Source: Dyadobacter jiangsuensis (lineage in GTDB: Bacteria > Bacteroidota > Bacteroidia > Cytophagales > Spirosomataceae). From it: DNA of 64,000 nucleotides. The stretch spans positions 1-64,000 of the forward strand of contig NZ_PYAS01000024.1 in the NCBI RefSeq assembly GCF_003014695.1, in the 5' to 3' direction. The stretch's first letter is position 1; the number at the start of each line of letters is the position of its first letter. The notes beneath the pieces are model-generated. The model saw only the letters and a program-made list of their open reading frames with translations. It ran no database searches and was not told the DNA's origin. The position numbers and the translations under genes are program-made. Positions 42,542-51,581 of this stretch are shown here, piece by piece.

Positions 42542-43564
42542 CTATAAGAATTCGGGTTTCAATGCGGCGCCGGTACCATTGCCCCCGGCATAAATCACCT
42601 TGCCGAAATCGAAGGTAACGCCGGTTGCGGGGTCGTTGCGGATAAGCAGGGAGCCGTCCATATCTACGTAATCGAGCAGCGGAAGCAAATGCGCTATGGC
42701 CGAAATGCCTACGCTCGTCTCGGTCATGCAGCCGACCATCGTTTTCATCCCTAACGACCGTGCTTCCGCGATCATCCGTAATGCAGCGGTAGGCCCGCCG
42801 CATTTGGTCAGTTTTACGTTAATACCGTGAAACAGGCCATGACATTGCTGGACATCCTCCTCGACAATACAGCTTTCGTCCGCGATGACGGGCAATGCAT
42901 TTGAAGCAAATACCTTTTTCATTCCTTCGATATCGTCCGCAGGTAGCGGTTGCTCGATGAATTCGACGCCTAGCGCGGCCAATTGAGGGGCTATTTCAAT
43001 GGTTTTTTCTGCTGTCCAGCCACAGTTGGCATCGACGCGGAAAAGTGCGTCGGTGTTTTTCCTTAATTCCTGTACAATGCGCAGGTCTTCATTGGTACCG
43101 AGCTTGATCTTGTAAATCGGCCAGGGTAGCTCCCTCATTTTAGCGACCATTTTCTCCACGGTATCGATACCGATCGTAAAGTTGGTCATCGGGATGTGAT
43201 CAGGCGACAAACCCCAGCTTTCGTAAAGTTTCTGGCCTTTCTTTTTGGCAAAATAATCCTGTGCAGCTTCGTCCAATGCACATTGTGCGAAAGAATTGTC
43301 CCGAAGAAGCGGGTGCACCATTGTCCAGAGTTCTTCTGCCGATGCATATTTTCCTTTTTCAACAATATCTTTCACCATATCCAGCGTCCCGATCATATTG
43401 CCGATCGTTATACCGTAATACGGGTTGGAAGTCGCTTCACCAAAGCCGGAATGGGTGCCGTCGCTGAGCTGGACGATCAGCGTTTGCTGGACATCGCGCG
43501 AGTCGTGCGCGATCGTGAAGGTATGTTTGAGTTGAAGGTCAAAAGTGTGGTACGTAAGGCGCAT
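42542..43564 (-). CDS. Dipeptide epimerase (enolase superfamily, L-Ala-D/L-Glu epimerase type)
   Basis: 340 residues. Muconate-lactonising subgroup: the catalytic Lys pair is KIKLG (near 160) and VKLTKCGG (near 257), and the three metal ligands are DANCGW (near 188), EQPL (near 216) and ADES (near 241). The arrangement matches L-Ala-D/L-Glu epimerases that recycle murein peptides, though related dipeptide specificities exist. The C-terminal NDPATGVTFDFGK is intact. Followed directly by the PLP enzyme. Confidence 0.87.
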   Translation of the reverse strand: MRLTYHTFDLQLKHTFTIAHDSRDVQQTLIVQLSDGTHSGFGEATSNPYYGITIGNMIGTLDMVKDIVEKGKYASAEELWTMVHPLLRDNSFAQCALDEAAQDYFAKKKGQKLYESWGLSPDHIPMTNFTIGIDTVEKMVAKMRELPWPIYKIKLGTNEDLRIVQELRKNTDALFRVDANCGWTAEKTIEIAPQLAALGVEFIEQPLPADDIEGMKKVFASNALPVIADESCIVEEDVQQCHGLFHGINVKLTKCGGPTAALRMIAEARSLGMKTMVGCMTETSVGISAIAHLLPLLDYVDMDGSLLIRNDPATGVTFDFGKVIYAGGNGTGAALKPEFL

Positions 43565-43593
43565 AGGGTGTCAGAAATGAAAATTTATGGGGC

Positions 43594-44469
43594 CTAGTTT
43601 CGCATATCGAGCCCCCACGATAGTTTGCTTCTCAATGTATTCAAAAAACTGTCGTCTTTCATCTTGATCAGCCGCGCGATGAACCCGGCCTTGCGCACGA
43701 GCAGCTGCGTGTTCTCATCCACAATGCGTGATCGGGCGTCGAGCGAGACGAGAAAGTTGCTGCTGCGGCTTTTTACTTCGAGGCGGATTACGGCAGTGTC
43801 TTCCACCACCAATGGGCGCACGTTCAGGTTATGCGGGCTGATGGGGGTAACGATGAAATTCTGTGAATGCGGCATGAGTACCGGACCGCCGCAACTTAGC
43901 GAATAGCCGGTAGAACCGGTCGGCGTTGATACAATGAGTCCGTCGGCCCAGTAGGAGTTCAGAAACTCGTCGTTCAGGTAAGTATGCACGGTGATCATCG
44001 ACGACGTATCGGTCTTGGTGATCGTGAAATCGTTCAAACCGAAGTTCAGGCCGTCGAAAAGATCGATGTTGGACTCTACTTCCACCAGCGTACGCTCGTC
44101 GATGCGAAACTGGCTGTTTTCGAGCGCGGCGATCATGTCGGTAATGCGTTCCGGCGATACCGTTGCCAGGAAACCGAGGCGGCCCACGTTGATACCGATT
44201 GCCGGCGTCTGGCGCTTGCCTACGTGTGAAATGGTTTCAAGCAGTGTGCCGTCGCCACCCATGCTTACGATCAGGCGTGGGTCGAAAAGTTCTTCAGGCT
44301 TCTCATAAACCAGTTCGGAATAATGCGAAATGCCGGCCTGGTCCAAAAATGTCCTGAAAGACTTTGAAAGCTGGACTTCAACTTTTCTGCGCGCCAGTTC
44401 ATCGAACATATTTTCAATGAACGGCCTTGCGGACTCATTAAAGTTGCGTCCGTGAATGGCGATTTTCAT
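43594..44469 (-). CDS. nadK: NAD kinase
   Basis: 291 residues. Phosphorylates NAD to NADP. Conserved motifs: SMGGDGTLLETI (near 69), GINVGRLGFLATV (near 92), LNDFTITKTDTSSMITV (near 144), and the Gly-rich DGLIVSTPTGSTGYSLSCGGP (in part, near 175-195). The upstream gene encodes a CBS-domain protein; the downstream dipeptide epimerase is 29 bp away. Confidence 0.95.
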   Translation of the reverse strand: MKIAIHGRNFNESARPFIENMFDELARRKVEVQLSKSFRTFLDQAGISHYSELVYEKPEELFDPRLIVSMGGDGTLLETISHVGKRQTPAIGINVGRLGFLATVSPERITDMIAALENSQFRIDERTLVEVESNIDLFDGLNFGLNDFTITKTDTSSMITVHTYLNDEFLNSYWADGLIVSTPTGSTGYSLSCGGPVLMPHSQNFIVTPISPHNLNVRPLVVEDTAVIRLEVKSRSSNFLVSLDARSRIVDENTQLLVRKAGFIARLIKMKDDSFLNTLRSKLSWGLDMRN

Positions 44470-44560
44470 GAAGGAAAAATAAAACTTGTGGTTTCAGCCG
44501 AAAGATACACGACAAATGGTGCGATTCAAAAGCCGCATGCACATTTGAAGGCGTAGGATG

Positions 44561-45232
44561 CTAGGTTGCCAGATAGCGTAAAAGCATATCAAGACGCTCC
44601 TGATCGAGGCTTTCGATCGGATCGTTGGCATGCGCTTCTTCGATTTCGTAGCCGAAGCGTTCCAGCGTGGCAATAATGGAGGTAATATGGGTCCGGTTCA
44701 GCTTCAATGTCAACCGGGCCTCGTTGGTAGGATTGTAAACCTCTCCCGAGGAATAATAGCTGCTCAGAATCTTGACGCCATTGGATTCTATCAACCGGCT
44801 TATTTCCGAAAGCGAGTAGCTTCTTTCTGCAATTTTCAGGACAATCACCGCGCCTTTTTCCTGCACGCCCAGCTCATTCACAAAATGCTCTACGAGGTCG
44901 TTTACCAGAATGCTGCCGGCAAACGTCCGGTCTTCATGCAGGACAGGGATGATGAGAAGGCCAAATTGGTTGACCAGCCGGAACAGCTCGTAAGGATGCT
45001 GATCCTCCGTAGCGAAAATGTCTTTATGCTGGATAATGACTTTCGAAAGCTGTTCGGAAATGTCCGTAATATCGAAGAGGATATCTTCGGAAACGATCCC
45101 CTGATAGATGCCGGAATCGGCGATGACCAGTTGCTTTACGCCAAACTCATCCATCCAGTCCAAAGCCGTACCCACCGAATCGTTCGGTTTCAGTACGGGG
45201 ATCATTGGATTTATCAGATTGGCTGCGAGCAT
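44561..45232 (-). CDS. CBS-domain protein with ACT-like C-terminus
   Basis: 223 residues. Two CBS motifs in tandem (residues about 1-60 and 70-125: VLKPNDSVGTALDWMDEFGVKQL in part; ATEDQHPYELFRLVNQFGLLIIPVL in part). The last 90 residues are an ACT-like regulatory fold (VIVLKIAERSYSLSEISRLIESNGVK in part). CBS pairs bind adenosyl ligands. It precedes nadK by 91 bp, an arrangement common in Bacteroidota that suggests sensing of adenine nucleotides. The exact ligand is unknown. Confidence 0.82.
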   Translation of the reverse strand: MLAANLINPMIPVLKPNDSVGTALDWMDEFGVKQLVIADSGIYQGIVSEDILFDITDISEQLSKVIIQHKDIFATEDQHPYELFRLVNQFGLLIIPVLHEDRTFAGSILVNDLVEHFVNELGVQEKGAVIVLKIAERSYSLSEISRLIESNGVKILSSYYSSGEVYNPTNEARLTLKLNRTHITSIIATLERFGYEIEEAHANDPIESLDQERLDMLLRYLAT

Positions 45233-45321
45233 GGGTCAGAACGTCATTTTCCGAAGCTATAAAAAAACAATATATGGATCAACTATCGTAACAAAAGAAA
45301 TTTTCCCGGAATTCCCGGGTT

Positions 45322-46095
45322 TTATGCCATTGGAACCGACACATCTTTTTCGAGGAAGCTTTCCAGGATCACGTTGAATTCGTGCGGATGCTCCATCATC
45401 GGTGCATGGCAGCATTTATCGATAAAGTACAATTCAGAATTGGCTATCAGGCGATTGAACTCGTAACCTACATGTGGAGGCGTGATGGTATCGTTGAGGC
45501 CCCAAACGAGCAGGGTAGGAACCGTGATCTGGTGCAGATCCTTGGCGAGATTGTGCCGCTGAGCGGATTTCGCAATTCCCACGATGCTCATACATTTCGG
45601 AATGCTCGAGGTTGTTTCGAACACCTCGTCGATCAGCTCCTTGGTCGCCACTTCCGGGTCGTAGAAAGTATAAGCTACCCGTTCCTTGATATAATCATAA
45701 CTTCCACGTTTCGGGAACGAGCCGCCCATCGAGTTTTCGAAGAGGCCCGAGCTGCCGGTCAATACCAGTCGCTGCACATTCTCCTGGTTTTTCAGGGTAT
45801 AAAGCAAACCGATGTGGCCGCCCAGCGAATTGCCGATGGCCGTAACGTTGGTGAGGTTTTTAAACGAAACAAAGTCTTCCAGAAAGGCAAGCAATGCTTC
45901 CAGCCCGGCTTCACGCGGTGGAAGCGAGTAAATCGGAAGCAATGGGATAACGACCCTGTAACGGTCTGAAAAATGGTCGATAATACCGTCCCAGTTACTT
46001 AATGCACCGAAAAGGCCATGCAAAAGCAGTAATGTTTCGCCCTTTCCCTCGTCGATAAACTGAAACCTGTCCTCTGCATGTACTGTATATTTCAT
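45322..46095 (-). CDS. Alpha/beta hydrolase
   Basis: 257 residues, cytoplasmic. The fold is complete: LLLLHGLFGALSNWDGI (oxyanion region), nucleophile elbow GNSLGGHIG (Ser near 95), acid in WGLNDTITPP, and catalytic His in KCCHAPMMEHP (near 237). Substrate unknown; the family includes esterases, lipases and haloalkane-type hydrolases. It ends 89 bp before the CBS gene. Confidence 0.85.
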   Translation of the reverse strand: MKYTVHAEDRFQFIDEGKGETLLLLHGLFGALSNWDGIIDHFSDRYRVVIPLLPIYSLPPREAGLEALLAFLEDFVSFKNLTNVTAIGNSLGGHIGLLYTLKNQENVQRLVLTGSSGLFENSMGGSFPKRGSYDYIKERVAYTFYDPEVATKELIDEVFETTSSIPKCMSIVGIAKSAQRHNLAKDLHQITVPTLLVWGLNDTITPPHVGYEFNRLIANSELYFIDKCCHAPMMEHPHEFNVILESFLEKDVSVPMA

Positions 46096-46462
46096 TCTTT
46101 TGTGGATTTAAGACGATTTATAACTTATCAAAGAAACTAGTGCATGATTAGGATACTCTACAAAACTAGTTATTTTTTTGATTGTTCAATGGGGCAAAGT
46201 AACAAACGGGTTTCGAATTTCTTGTAAATATTATATTAATATTAAAAGAATTAGTCGAATAACACAGAATGGTGCAATTCTGTTCGCTCCATTCGGGAGG
46301 TTTTTCCGAGTGCGTTGCGCAGGTATATTTTGCCAGAACGCGTCTTAACCCATTGTTTACCGGGCACTAGCCGCAGCGGAGGGTTCTGCTGGGCCGGGCG
46401 GTCAACAGTGTAACCGAAATTTAGCTAGAAATTATATTTAATAGGAATTAGAAAAAAATTAA
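46096..46462. other. Non-coding gap before the secreted esterase
   Basis: 367 bp with no supported gene. The first half is AT-rich and includes the short palindrome AATATTA-TAT-TAATATT (46227-46243). The second half is GC-richer and could be an mRNA leader for the esterase. No TAnnTTTG match is convincing and no tRNA or known riboswitch is seen. Confidence 0.5.
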
Positions 46463-47374
46463 ATGATAAAAATATCCCGCCTCCTGGCCGCCGCAGGCCT
46501 TGCTCAGCTATTGGCGATGCCCGTCAGCGCCCAGACAGAAATAGCACTTTACCCGGGCCGTATTCCCAACGCCATCGAAGCAGAAAACCAGGAAACTAAT
46601 GAGAAAGGGTCTGTCAGGAACGTATCGAAGCCTACGCTGACGGCGTTCCTTCCTCCGGCTGGCACGGGTAATGGTGCCGCGGTCATTGTTTGCCCTGGCG
46701 GCGGTTACGGCGGACTGGTAATCGATCGGGAAGGCTACCAGGTTGCCAGGGAGCTGAATAAGTCGGGAATCGCGGCATTCGTGCTGAAATACCGGTTACC
46801 CAGCGACCGGATCATGAAGGACAAGGCCATTGGTCCGTTGCAGGACGCCCAGCAAGCGATTAAAACCGTACGTGAAAAGGCAAAGGAATGGCAGATAGAC
46901 CCGGCGAAGATCGGCATTATGGGTTTTTCGGCGGGGGGGCACCTTGCTTCTACGGCCGGTACACATTATGACAGCAGTTTTGTCGACAACCCTCAGAAAA
47001 CCAGCCTTCGCCCGGATTTTATGATACTGGTTTACCCGGTGATCAGTTTCGACGGTAAAATCGGGCATAAAGGCTCGTCGGCCAACCTGCTGGGGATGAC
47101 GCCTTCCCCCGAGCGTGTCAGCTATTTTTCCAACGACATGCAGGTAACGGCCTCGACACCGCCCACGTACCTCACGCACGCGGGCGACGACACAGTGGTG
47201 CCGGTGTCGAATAGCATTCGTTTTTACGAGGCTTTACTTGCAAAAGGCATTTCTGCCGATATGCATATTTACTCGGAGGGAAAGCATGGTTATCCCAAAA
47301 CACCGTCGTTCGACGAGTGGTTTGGCCGATGCCTGCATTGGATGCGGACAACCGGCCTCATCCCCGCGAATTGA
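46463..47374 (+). CDS. Secreted alpha/beta hydrolase, carbohydrate-esterase-like
   Basis: 303 residues with a signal peptide (LLAAAGLAQLLAMPVSAQT). The hydrolase core has IVCPGGGYGGLVIDREG (oxyanion-hole HGGG-type loop, near 72), nucleophile GFSAGGHLAS (near 155), Asp in AGDDTVVPV and His in SEGKHGYPKTP (near 275). The pattern resembles secreted acetylxylan/glucuronoyl-esterase-like enzymes of polysaccharide degradation. Polysaccharide-utilisation genes do not adjoin it, so the substrate is inferred only. Confidence 0.82.
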   Translation: MIKISRLLAAAGLAQLLAMPVSAQTEIALYPGRIPNAIEAENQETNEKGSVRNVSKPTLTAFLPPAGTGNGAAVIVCPGGGYGGLVIDREGYQVARELNKSGIAAFVLKYRLPSDRIMKDKAIGPLQDAQQAIKTVREKAKEWQIDPAKIGIMGFSAGGHLASTAGTHYDSSFVDNPQKTSLRPDFMILVYPVISFDGKIGHKGSSANLLGMTPSPERVSYFSNDMQVTASTPPTYLTHAGDDTVVPVSNSIRFYEALLAKGISADMHIYSEGKHGYPKTPSFDEWFGRCLHWMRTTGLIPAN

Positions 47375-47414
47375 TGACAAACCCCAACAAACATCGGTGG
47401 TCCGCGGTCTGCAG

Positions 47415-48560
47415 TCAATATACTTTTCCGCCAGGCCCAACATCCAAGGCCTCGTAAGGTGAATTAGCGCTGATGTATTCCGGAATCACCATTTTTAACA
47501 CACTCACCATTTGCTGAGGCTCGCCGGAGTCGAGCGCTTTTTGCAGCGCTTCCAGCGATGCGCGCATGCACCGGTGCGCCGGGCTTGCAAAGGGCGCAGT
47601 GCGGAGCTGCCCGAATGTGGAGGATCCATTTTCACCGGTGTGTAACTCTTCCGTCAGCTTTTCGCCTGCTCGTAGCCCTGTGAAAACAATGGGAATGTCT
47701 CTGTCGGGCTCCATTCCGGCAAGCCGGATCATGTCCCGGGCGACGCTGGCAATGCGTACCGGTTTTCCCATGTCGAAGGACAGCACTTCGCTTCCGTTGC
47801 TTTGCGCCGCAGCCAGCAGAACCAGCTGACAAGCTTCCGTGACGGTCATCAGGAACCGCTCGGCTTCCGGATGGGTGACGGTAACAGGCCCGCCTTCCCG
47901 GATTTGCTGGGCAAAGCGGATCAGGAAGGAGCCATTGGAGCCTAGTACATTGCCGAAGCGGGTGATAGTAAATTGCGTACGGGCCTGATGTTGGCGGCTG
48001 AGATATTGTAAATAGAGCTCTCCGAAACGTTTCGTAGCCCCCATGATGCCCGCGGGCCTAACGGCCTTGTCGGTAGAAATGTATACGAATTGGCTGACGC
48101 CTCGCGAAACCGCCAGGTCCGCAAGGATGGCGGTGCCGAAGACGTTGGTCTGGATGGCCTCATAGGGATGTCGCTCCATGAACGGCACGTGTTTGTAGGC
48201 CGCGGCATGGAAAATGATATCGATCTTATTTTTGGAAAACAGATCAGCCATGCGCCGAGCGTCGGTAATATTGGCGATGAGGCAGGTAATGTGCGTTGCG
48301 GGAAATTGTTGTTTCAGCTGATAATCGCGTTCGTAAAGAGCGGTTTCAGCCTGGTCAACTAAAATCACTCGTGCCGGAGCAAAGGCGCATACTTGTGCAG
48401 CGAGCTCGCCGCCGATCGTCCCCGAGGCGCCGGTGATTAGGATATTGCGGTGGCGAATCCGGTGAAATGCATTTTGCAGGTCGGGGACGATGGGCTCGCG
48501 GCCGAGGAGGTCTTCCGGCCGGAATGTAAATGGCAGATAGGTGTGTCGTTTGGTTTGCAT
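47415..48560 (-). CDS. Soluble CapD/FlaA1-like NDP-sugar dehydratase/epimerase
   Basis: 381 residues. Extended SDR domain without the N-terminal membrane helices of full-length CapD/WbpM proteins. NAD-binding loop ITGASGTIGGELA (near 42), IFHAAAYKHVPFMERHP (near 110), YISTDKAVRP (near 152) and MGATKR (near 165), where Met replaces the usual catalytic Tyr as in other FlaA1/CapD enzymes. These act on UDP-GlcNAc as 4,6-dehydratases or epimerases for capsule or LPS sugars. The short type resembles PseB/FlaA1. Single gene, preceded on the minus strand by the terminated nuo operon. Confidence 0.85.
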   Translation of the reverse strand: MQTKRHTYLPFTFRPEDLLGREPIVPDLQNAFHRIRHRNILITGASGTIGGELAAQVCAFAPARVILVDQAETALYERDYQLKQQFPATHITCLIANITDARRMADLFSKNKIDIIFHAAAYKHVPFMERHPYEAIQTNVFGTAILADLAVSRGVSQFVYISTDKAVRPAGIMGATKRFGELYLQYLSRQHQARTQFTITRFGNVLGSNGSFLIRFAQQIREGGPVTVTHPEAERFLMTVTEACQLVLLAAAQSNGSEVLSFDMGKPVRIASVARDMIRLAGMEPDRDIPIVFTGLRAGEKLTEELHTGENGSSTFGQLRTAPFASPAHRCMRASLEALQKALDSGEPQQMVSVLKMVIPEYISANSPYEALDVGPGGKVY

Positions 48561-48616
48561 ACGGATATCTTTTCTGTTACAGATACCCTTGATACGTGTG
48601 TTTAGAGAGTTGGTAA

Positions 48617-48649
48617 CAAAAAAATCGCCGTAGGATATACGGCGATTTT
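48617..48649 (-). terminator. Terminator of the nuoKLMN operon
   Basis: Minus strand: perfect 12-bp stem AAAATCGCCGTA / TACGGCGATTTT, 5-base loop, then a T run, 26 bp after the nuoN stop. Confidence 0.9.
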
Positions 48650-48674
48650 CATAAGGTATTATTGGTAAGTTTTC

Positions 48675-50069
48675 TTAAATCAATTTCTCAAAGATACCCG
48701 GCGCGAGACCGAACAGGATCGTCAGGAATGTGGCCAGTACGAGGATAATCTGGTAAAATGGCGCGACGCGGATCTTAACGGTGTCCCCTTCCTTGAAGTA
48801 AGAAGAGATAATCACACGGAAATAGTAGTAAATACCGACGGTCGACATCAGAACAGCGATGACGGTGATCCACATAATACCACGCTCGGCGGCGCTGGTA
48901 AAGATGAAGAACTTACCCCAGAACCCGGCTGTGAGCGGGATACCGGCCAGTGAAAGCATCGATACCGCCAGCACGAAAGCCAGCAACGGGTTTTGCTTTG
49001 CCAAACCATTGAATGCTTCGTAGCGTTCGTTGGGCTGTCCTTCGATTGTTTTTTCCTTAGAAACGAGCATCAGCACACCAAATGCTGCGATGGTCGACAA
49101 GGAATAGGCGAGTGAGTAAAAGATAATAGCGTTTTGAGTAGGCTTGCTCAGGGCTGTGAGGGCGATCAGCAGGTAACCTGCGTGCGAGATACCCGAGTAG
49201 GCAAGCATTCTTTTAAAGCTGTTCTGGCTGGTGGCGCCGATATTGCCCACAAGCAATGTAAGCACCGCAATGGCCGCGATCACGATCCACCAGAAATTGT
49301 AGATAGCGAAGGTATGGTTCAACAGACGGAACAATGCCGCAAATCCGGCCGTTTTTACGATCGTCGACATGAAAGTGGTGAAGATCGTGGGCGCGCCTTC
49401 GTAAACATCCGGCGTCCAGAAATGGAACGGTGCGGCCGACACTTTGAAAAGCATACCAATCAGCAGCAGCAGCAAACCTGCGTAGAAAATGTAGGATTGC
49501 GATGCGGCAGACATATTTGATGTGAAACCCTGGATAGCGACGAGCTGGAACGAGCCGGTTGCACCGTACAGCAACGTCATACCGAAAAGCATGAAGCCGG
49601 TCGCGAATGCACCCATCAGGAAGTATTTCAATGCAGCTTCGTTCGATCGCAGGTTGCGCTTGTTACTCCCGGTAAGCACGTACATGGCTACGGAAAGGAT
49701 TTCTACACCAATGAAGAGCATGATCAGGTGATCGAAACCGATCATCATAATGGCTCCCACGAGCGAGAAAAGCATCAACCCATAATATTCAGCAGGCTCG
49801 GCATCCGCATTATCCTGAAAACCACCCGAAATCGCGACGATCATGAATGCCGAAATCAGCACGATCCCGTTGAAGGCGAGTGTCAGATTATCGACGCGGA
49901 GCATGTCGTAGAAGTACAGGAAAGGCCCTTTACCCCATTCGACGAAGTTGGTCCCCAGCGCGAGGGCCAGGAAAAGCAGGGTAGAGGGCAGGAGGATGTT
50001 CTTGGATTTCGAAAAGCCCAGAAATAGCGTTACTACTCCAAAAACCGACAACAATATAATGGGATACAT
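48675..50069 (-). CDS. nuoN: NADH-quinone oxidoreductase subunit N
   Basis: 464 residues; antiporter-like membrane subunit of respiratory complex I, with about 13-14 helices. SNKRNLRSNEAALKYFLMGAFATG (in part, near 130) and KASAAPFHFWTPDVYEGAPTIFTTF-type VSAAPFHFWTPDVYEGAP (near 210) carry the conserved Lys/Glu/Pro proton-channel positions. Last gene of the nuoK-L-M-N run; it starts 9 bp after the nuoM stop. Confidence 0.95.
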   Translation of the reverse strand: MYPIILLSVFGVVTLFLGFSKSKNILLPSTLLFLALALGTNFVEWGKGPFLYFYDMLRVDNLTLAFNGIVLISAFMIVAISGGFQDNADAEPAEYYGLMLFSLVGAIMMIGFDHLIMLFIGVEILSVAMYVLTGSNKRNLRSNEAALKYFLMGAFATGFMLFGMTLLYGATGSFQLVAIQGFTSNMSAASQSYIFYAGLLLLLIGMLFKVSAAPFHFWTPDVYEGAPTIFTTFMSTIVKTAGFAALFRLLNHTFAIYNFWWIVIAAIAVLTLLVGNIGATSQNSFKRMLAYSGISHAGYLLIALTALSKPTQNAIIFYSLAYSLSTIAAFGVLMLVSKEKTIEGQPNERYEAFNGLAKQNPLLAFVLAVSMLSLAGIPLTAGFWGKFFIFTSAAERGIMWITVIAVLMSTVGIYYYFRVIISSYFKEGDTVKIRVAPFYQIILVLATFLTILFGLAPGIFEKLI

Positions 50070-50078
50070 ATTCTTAAC

Positions 50079-51527
50079 TTAGTTATTGACCAGTTGCAAC
50101 AGTTGGCTTACAGCAGGCTCTGTTATTTTCAGGAATGTGCTTGGATAAATACCGATCCAGAATACCATGATTACCAATGGCAGCAGTACCGCGCGCTCGC
50201 TGGCAGTCAAATCCTGGAAGCCTTCCACCCATTTCGATTTTGGCCCGAACATGGATTTCTGGAAAAGACGGAGCATGTATACCGAGCCGAGAATGATCGT
50301 CAGACCAGCTACGGCACCGAGCCAGCCTTTGTATTGGAATACACTTGAAAGCAACAGGAATTCACCCACAAAACCGTTGGTAAGCGGCAATGCCACACTT
50401 CCGAGGAGCAATACCATAAAGTACACGCTCAAATGCGGTGTGCTTTGAGTAATACCGCCGAGCTGGTCGAGGTAGCGGGTTTTGGTTCTCGAATAAATAA
50501 TGTCGACGATGAAGAAGAGGCCGATCACGTTGATACCGTGCGCGAGCATCTGGATCAATGCGCCTTGCAAGCCATTCAGTGAAGACGAGAATACGCCGGC
50601 GGCCATCAGCCCCACGTGTGCGAAGGATGAGTACGCGATGAGCGTCTTCATGTCGCTCTGCTGGATCGCGATGATGGAACCGTAAATGATGCCGATTACC
50701 GAAAGGATCATCGCGAGGAAACCCCATTGCTCCATGCCCAGCGGTACGATCGGCAGCAGCAGGCGGATCAGACCGTAAACCCCCATTTTAAGCATAATAC
50801 CCGACAAGAGCATCGTAGCCGCGGTAGGCGACTCGGTGTAGGTGTCAGGCTGCCAGGTATGGAAAGGAAAAAGCGGCATTTTGATGGCGAATGCAATGAA
50901 GAATGCCCAGAACACGTAGCCTTGTGCTGCGGGGCTCAGTTGCAGTTGGTAGAATGCTGCTATTTCAGAAGTATGCGTGCCCGGTGTCTGGTAATAAAGA
51001 TAAACCAGCGCCACGAACATGAACAAGCTTCCGAAAATCGTATAAATGAAGAATTTGAATGTAACCTTAATGCGGTTCTCTCCGCCCCAGATCGCCGCAA
51101 GGAAGTAAACGGGAATCAATGCAGCTTCAAAGAACAAGTAGAAAAGGAATGCATCGGTAGCCGTAAAAACGCCGATCAGCGCCGCTTCCATGAAAAGGAT
51201 CAGCGAATAGAATGCTGCGGGATTTTTGTACTCGTTTTTAAATGCCGAAAGGATGATCAGCGGAGTCAGGAAGGTAGTCAGCAGGACCAGAAGCATGCTG
51301 ATGCCATCGATACCAGCGGCGAAGGAAATGCCTCCGGATGCTACCCAGGCATATTTGAAACCAAACTGGGAACCCGCGGCTGGGTCAAATTGCAGCCAGG
51401 TGAAAACAGCGACGCCCAATGATGCGAGCCCACCAACCAGCGCGAGCTGCTTCGCCATGCGTTCGCCGGCCAGGAGGGTGATAACGCCTGCCGCTATCGG
51501 TAAAAGTATTAAAAGAAGAGTAAGCAT
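50079..51527 (-). CDS. nuoM: NADH-quinone oxidoreductase subunit M
   Basis: 482 residues; antiporter-like proton-pumping subunit of complex I, about 14 helices. The conserved segment FFEAALIPVYFLAAIWGGENR (in part, near 133) has the key Glu, and IKMPLFPFHTWQPDTYTESPT (in part, near 217) has the family's Lys-Pro-His-Trp signature. It lies 54 bp after nuoL and 9 bp before nuoN. Confidence 0.95.
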   Translation of the reverse strand: MLTLLLILLPIAAGVITLLAGERMAKQLALVGGLASLGVAVFTWLQFDPAAGSQFGFKYAWVASGGISFAAGIDGISMLLVLLTTFLTPLIILSAFKNEYKNPAAFYSLILFMEAALIGVFTATDAFLFYLFFEAALIPVYFLAAIWGGENRIKVTFKFFIYTIFGSLFMFVALVYLYYQTPGTHTSEIAAFYQLQLSPAAQGYVFWAFFIAFAIKMPLFPFHTWQPDTYTESPTAATMLLSGIMLKMGVYGLIRLLLPIVPLGMEQWGFLAMILSVIGIIYGSIIAIQQSDMKTLIAYSSFAHVGLMAAGVFSSSLNGLQGALIQMLAHGINVIGLFFIVDIIYSRTKTRYLDQLGGITQSTPHLSVYFMVLLLGSVALPLTNGFVGEFLLLSSVFQYKGWLGAVAGLTIILGSVYMLRLFQKSMFGPKSKWVEGFQDLTASERAVLLPLVIMVFWIGIYPSTFLKITEPAVSQLLQLVNN

Positions 51528-51581
51528 ATTTTCAAGTCGACGGTCCGAAACTAATAGGCAACGGATTTATGGATGATCGGA

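Noticed and set aside
46227..46243. AT palindrome as a promoter or operator
   Set aside because: A 7-bp AT-only palindrome in an AT-rich stretch is expected by chance; no supporting context.
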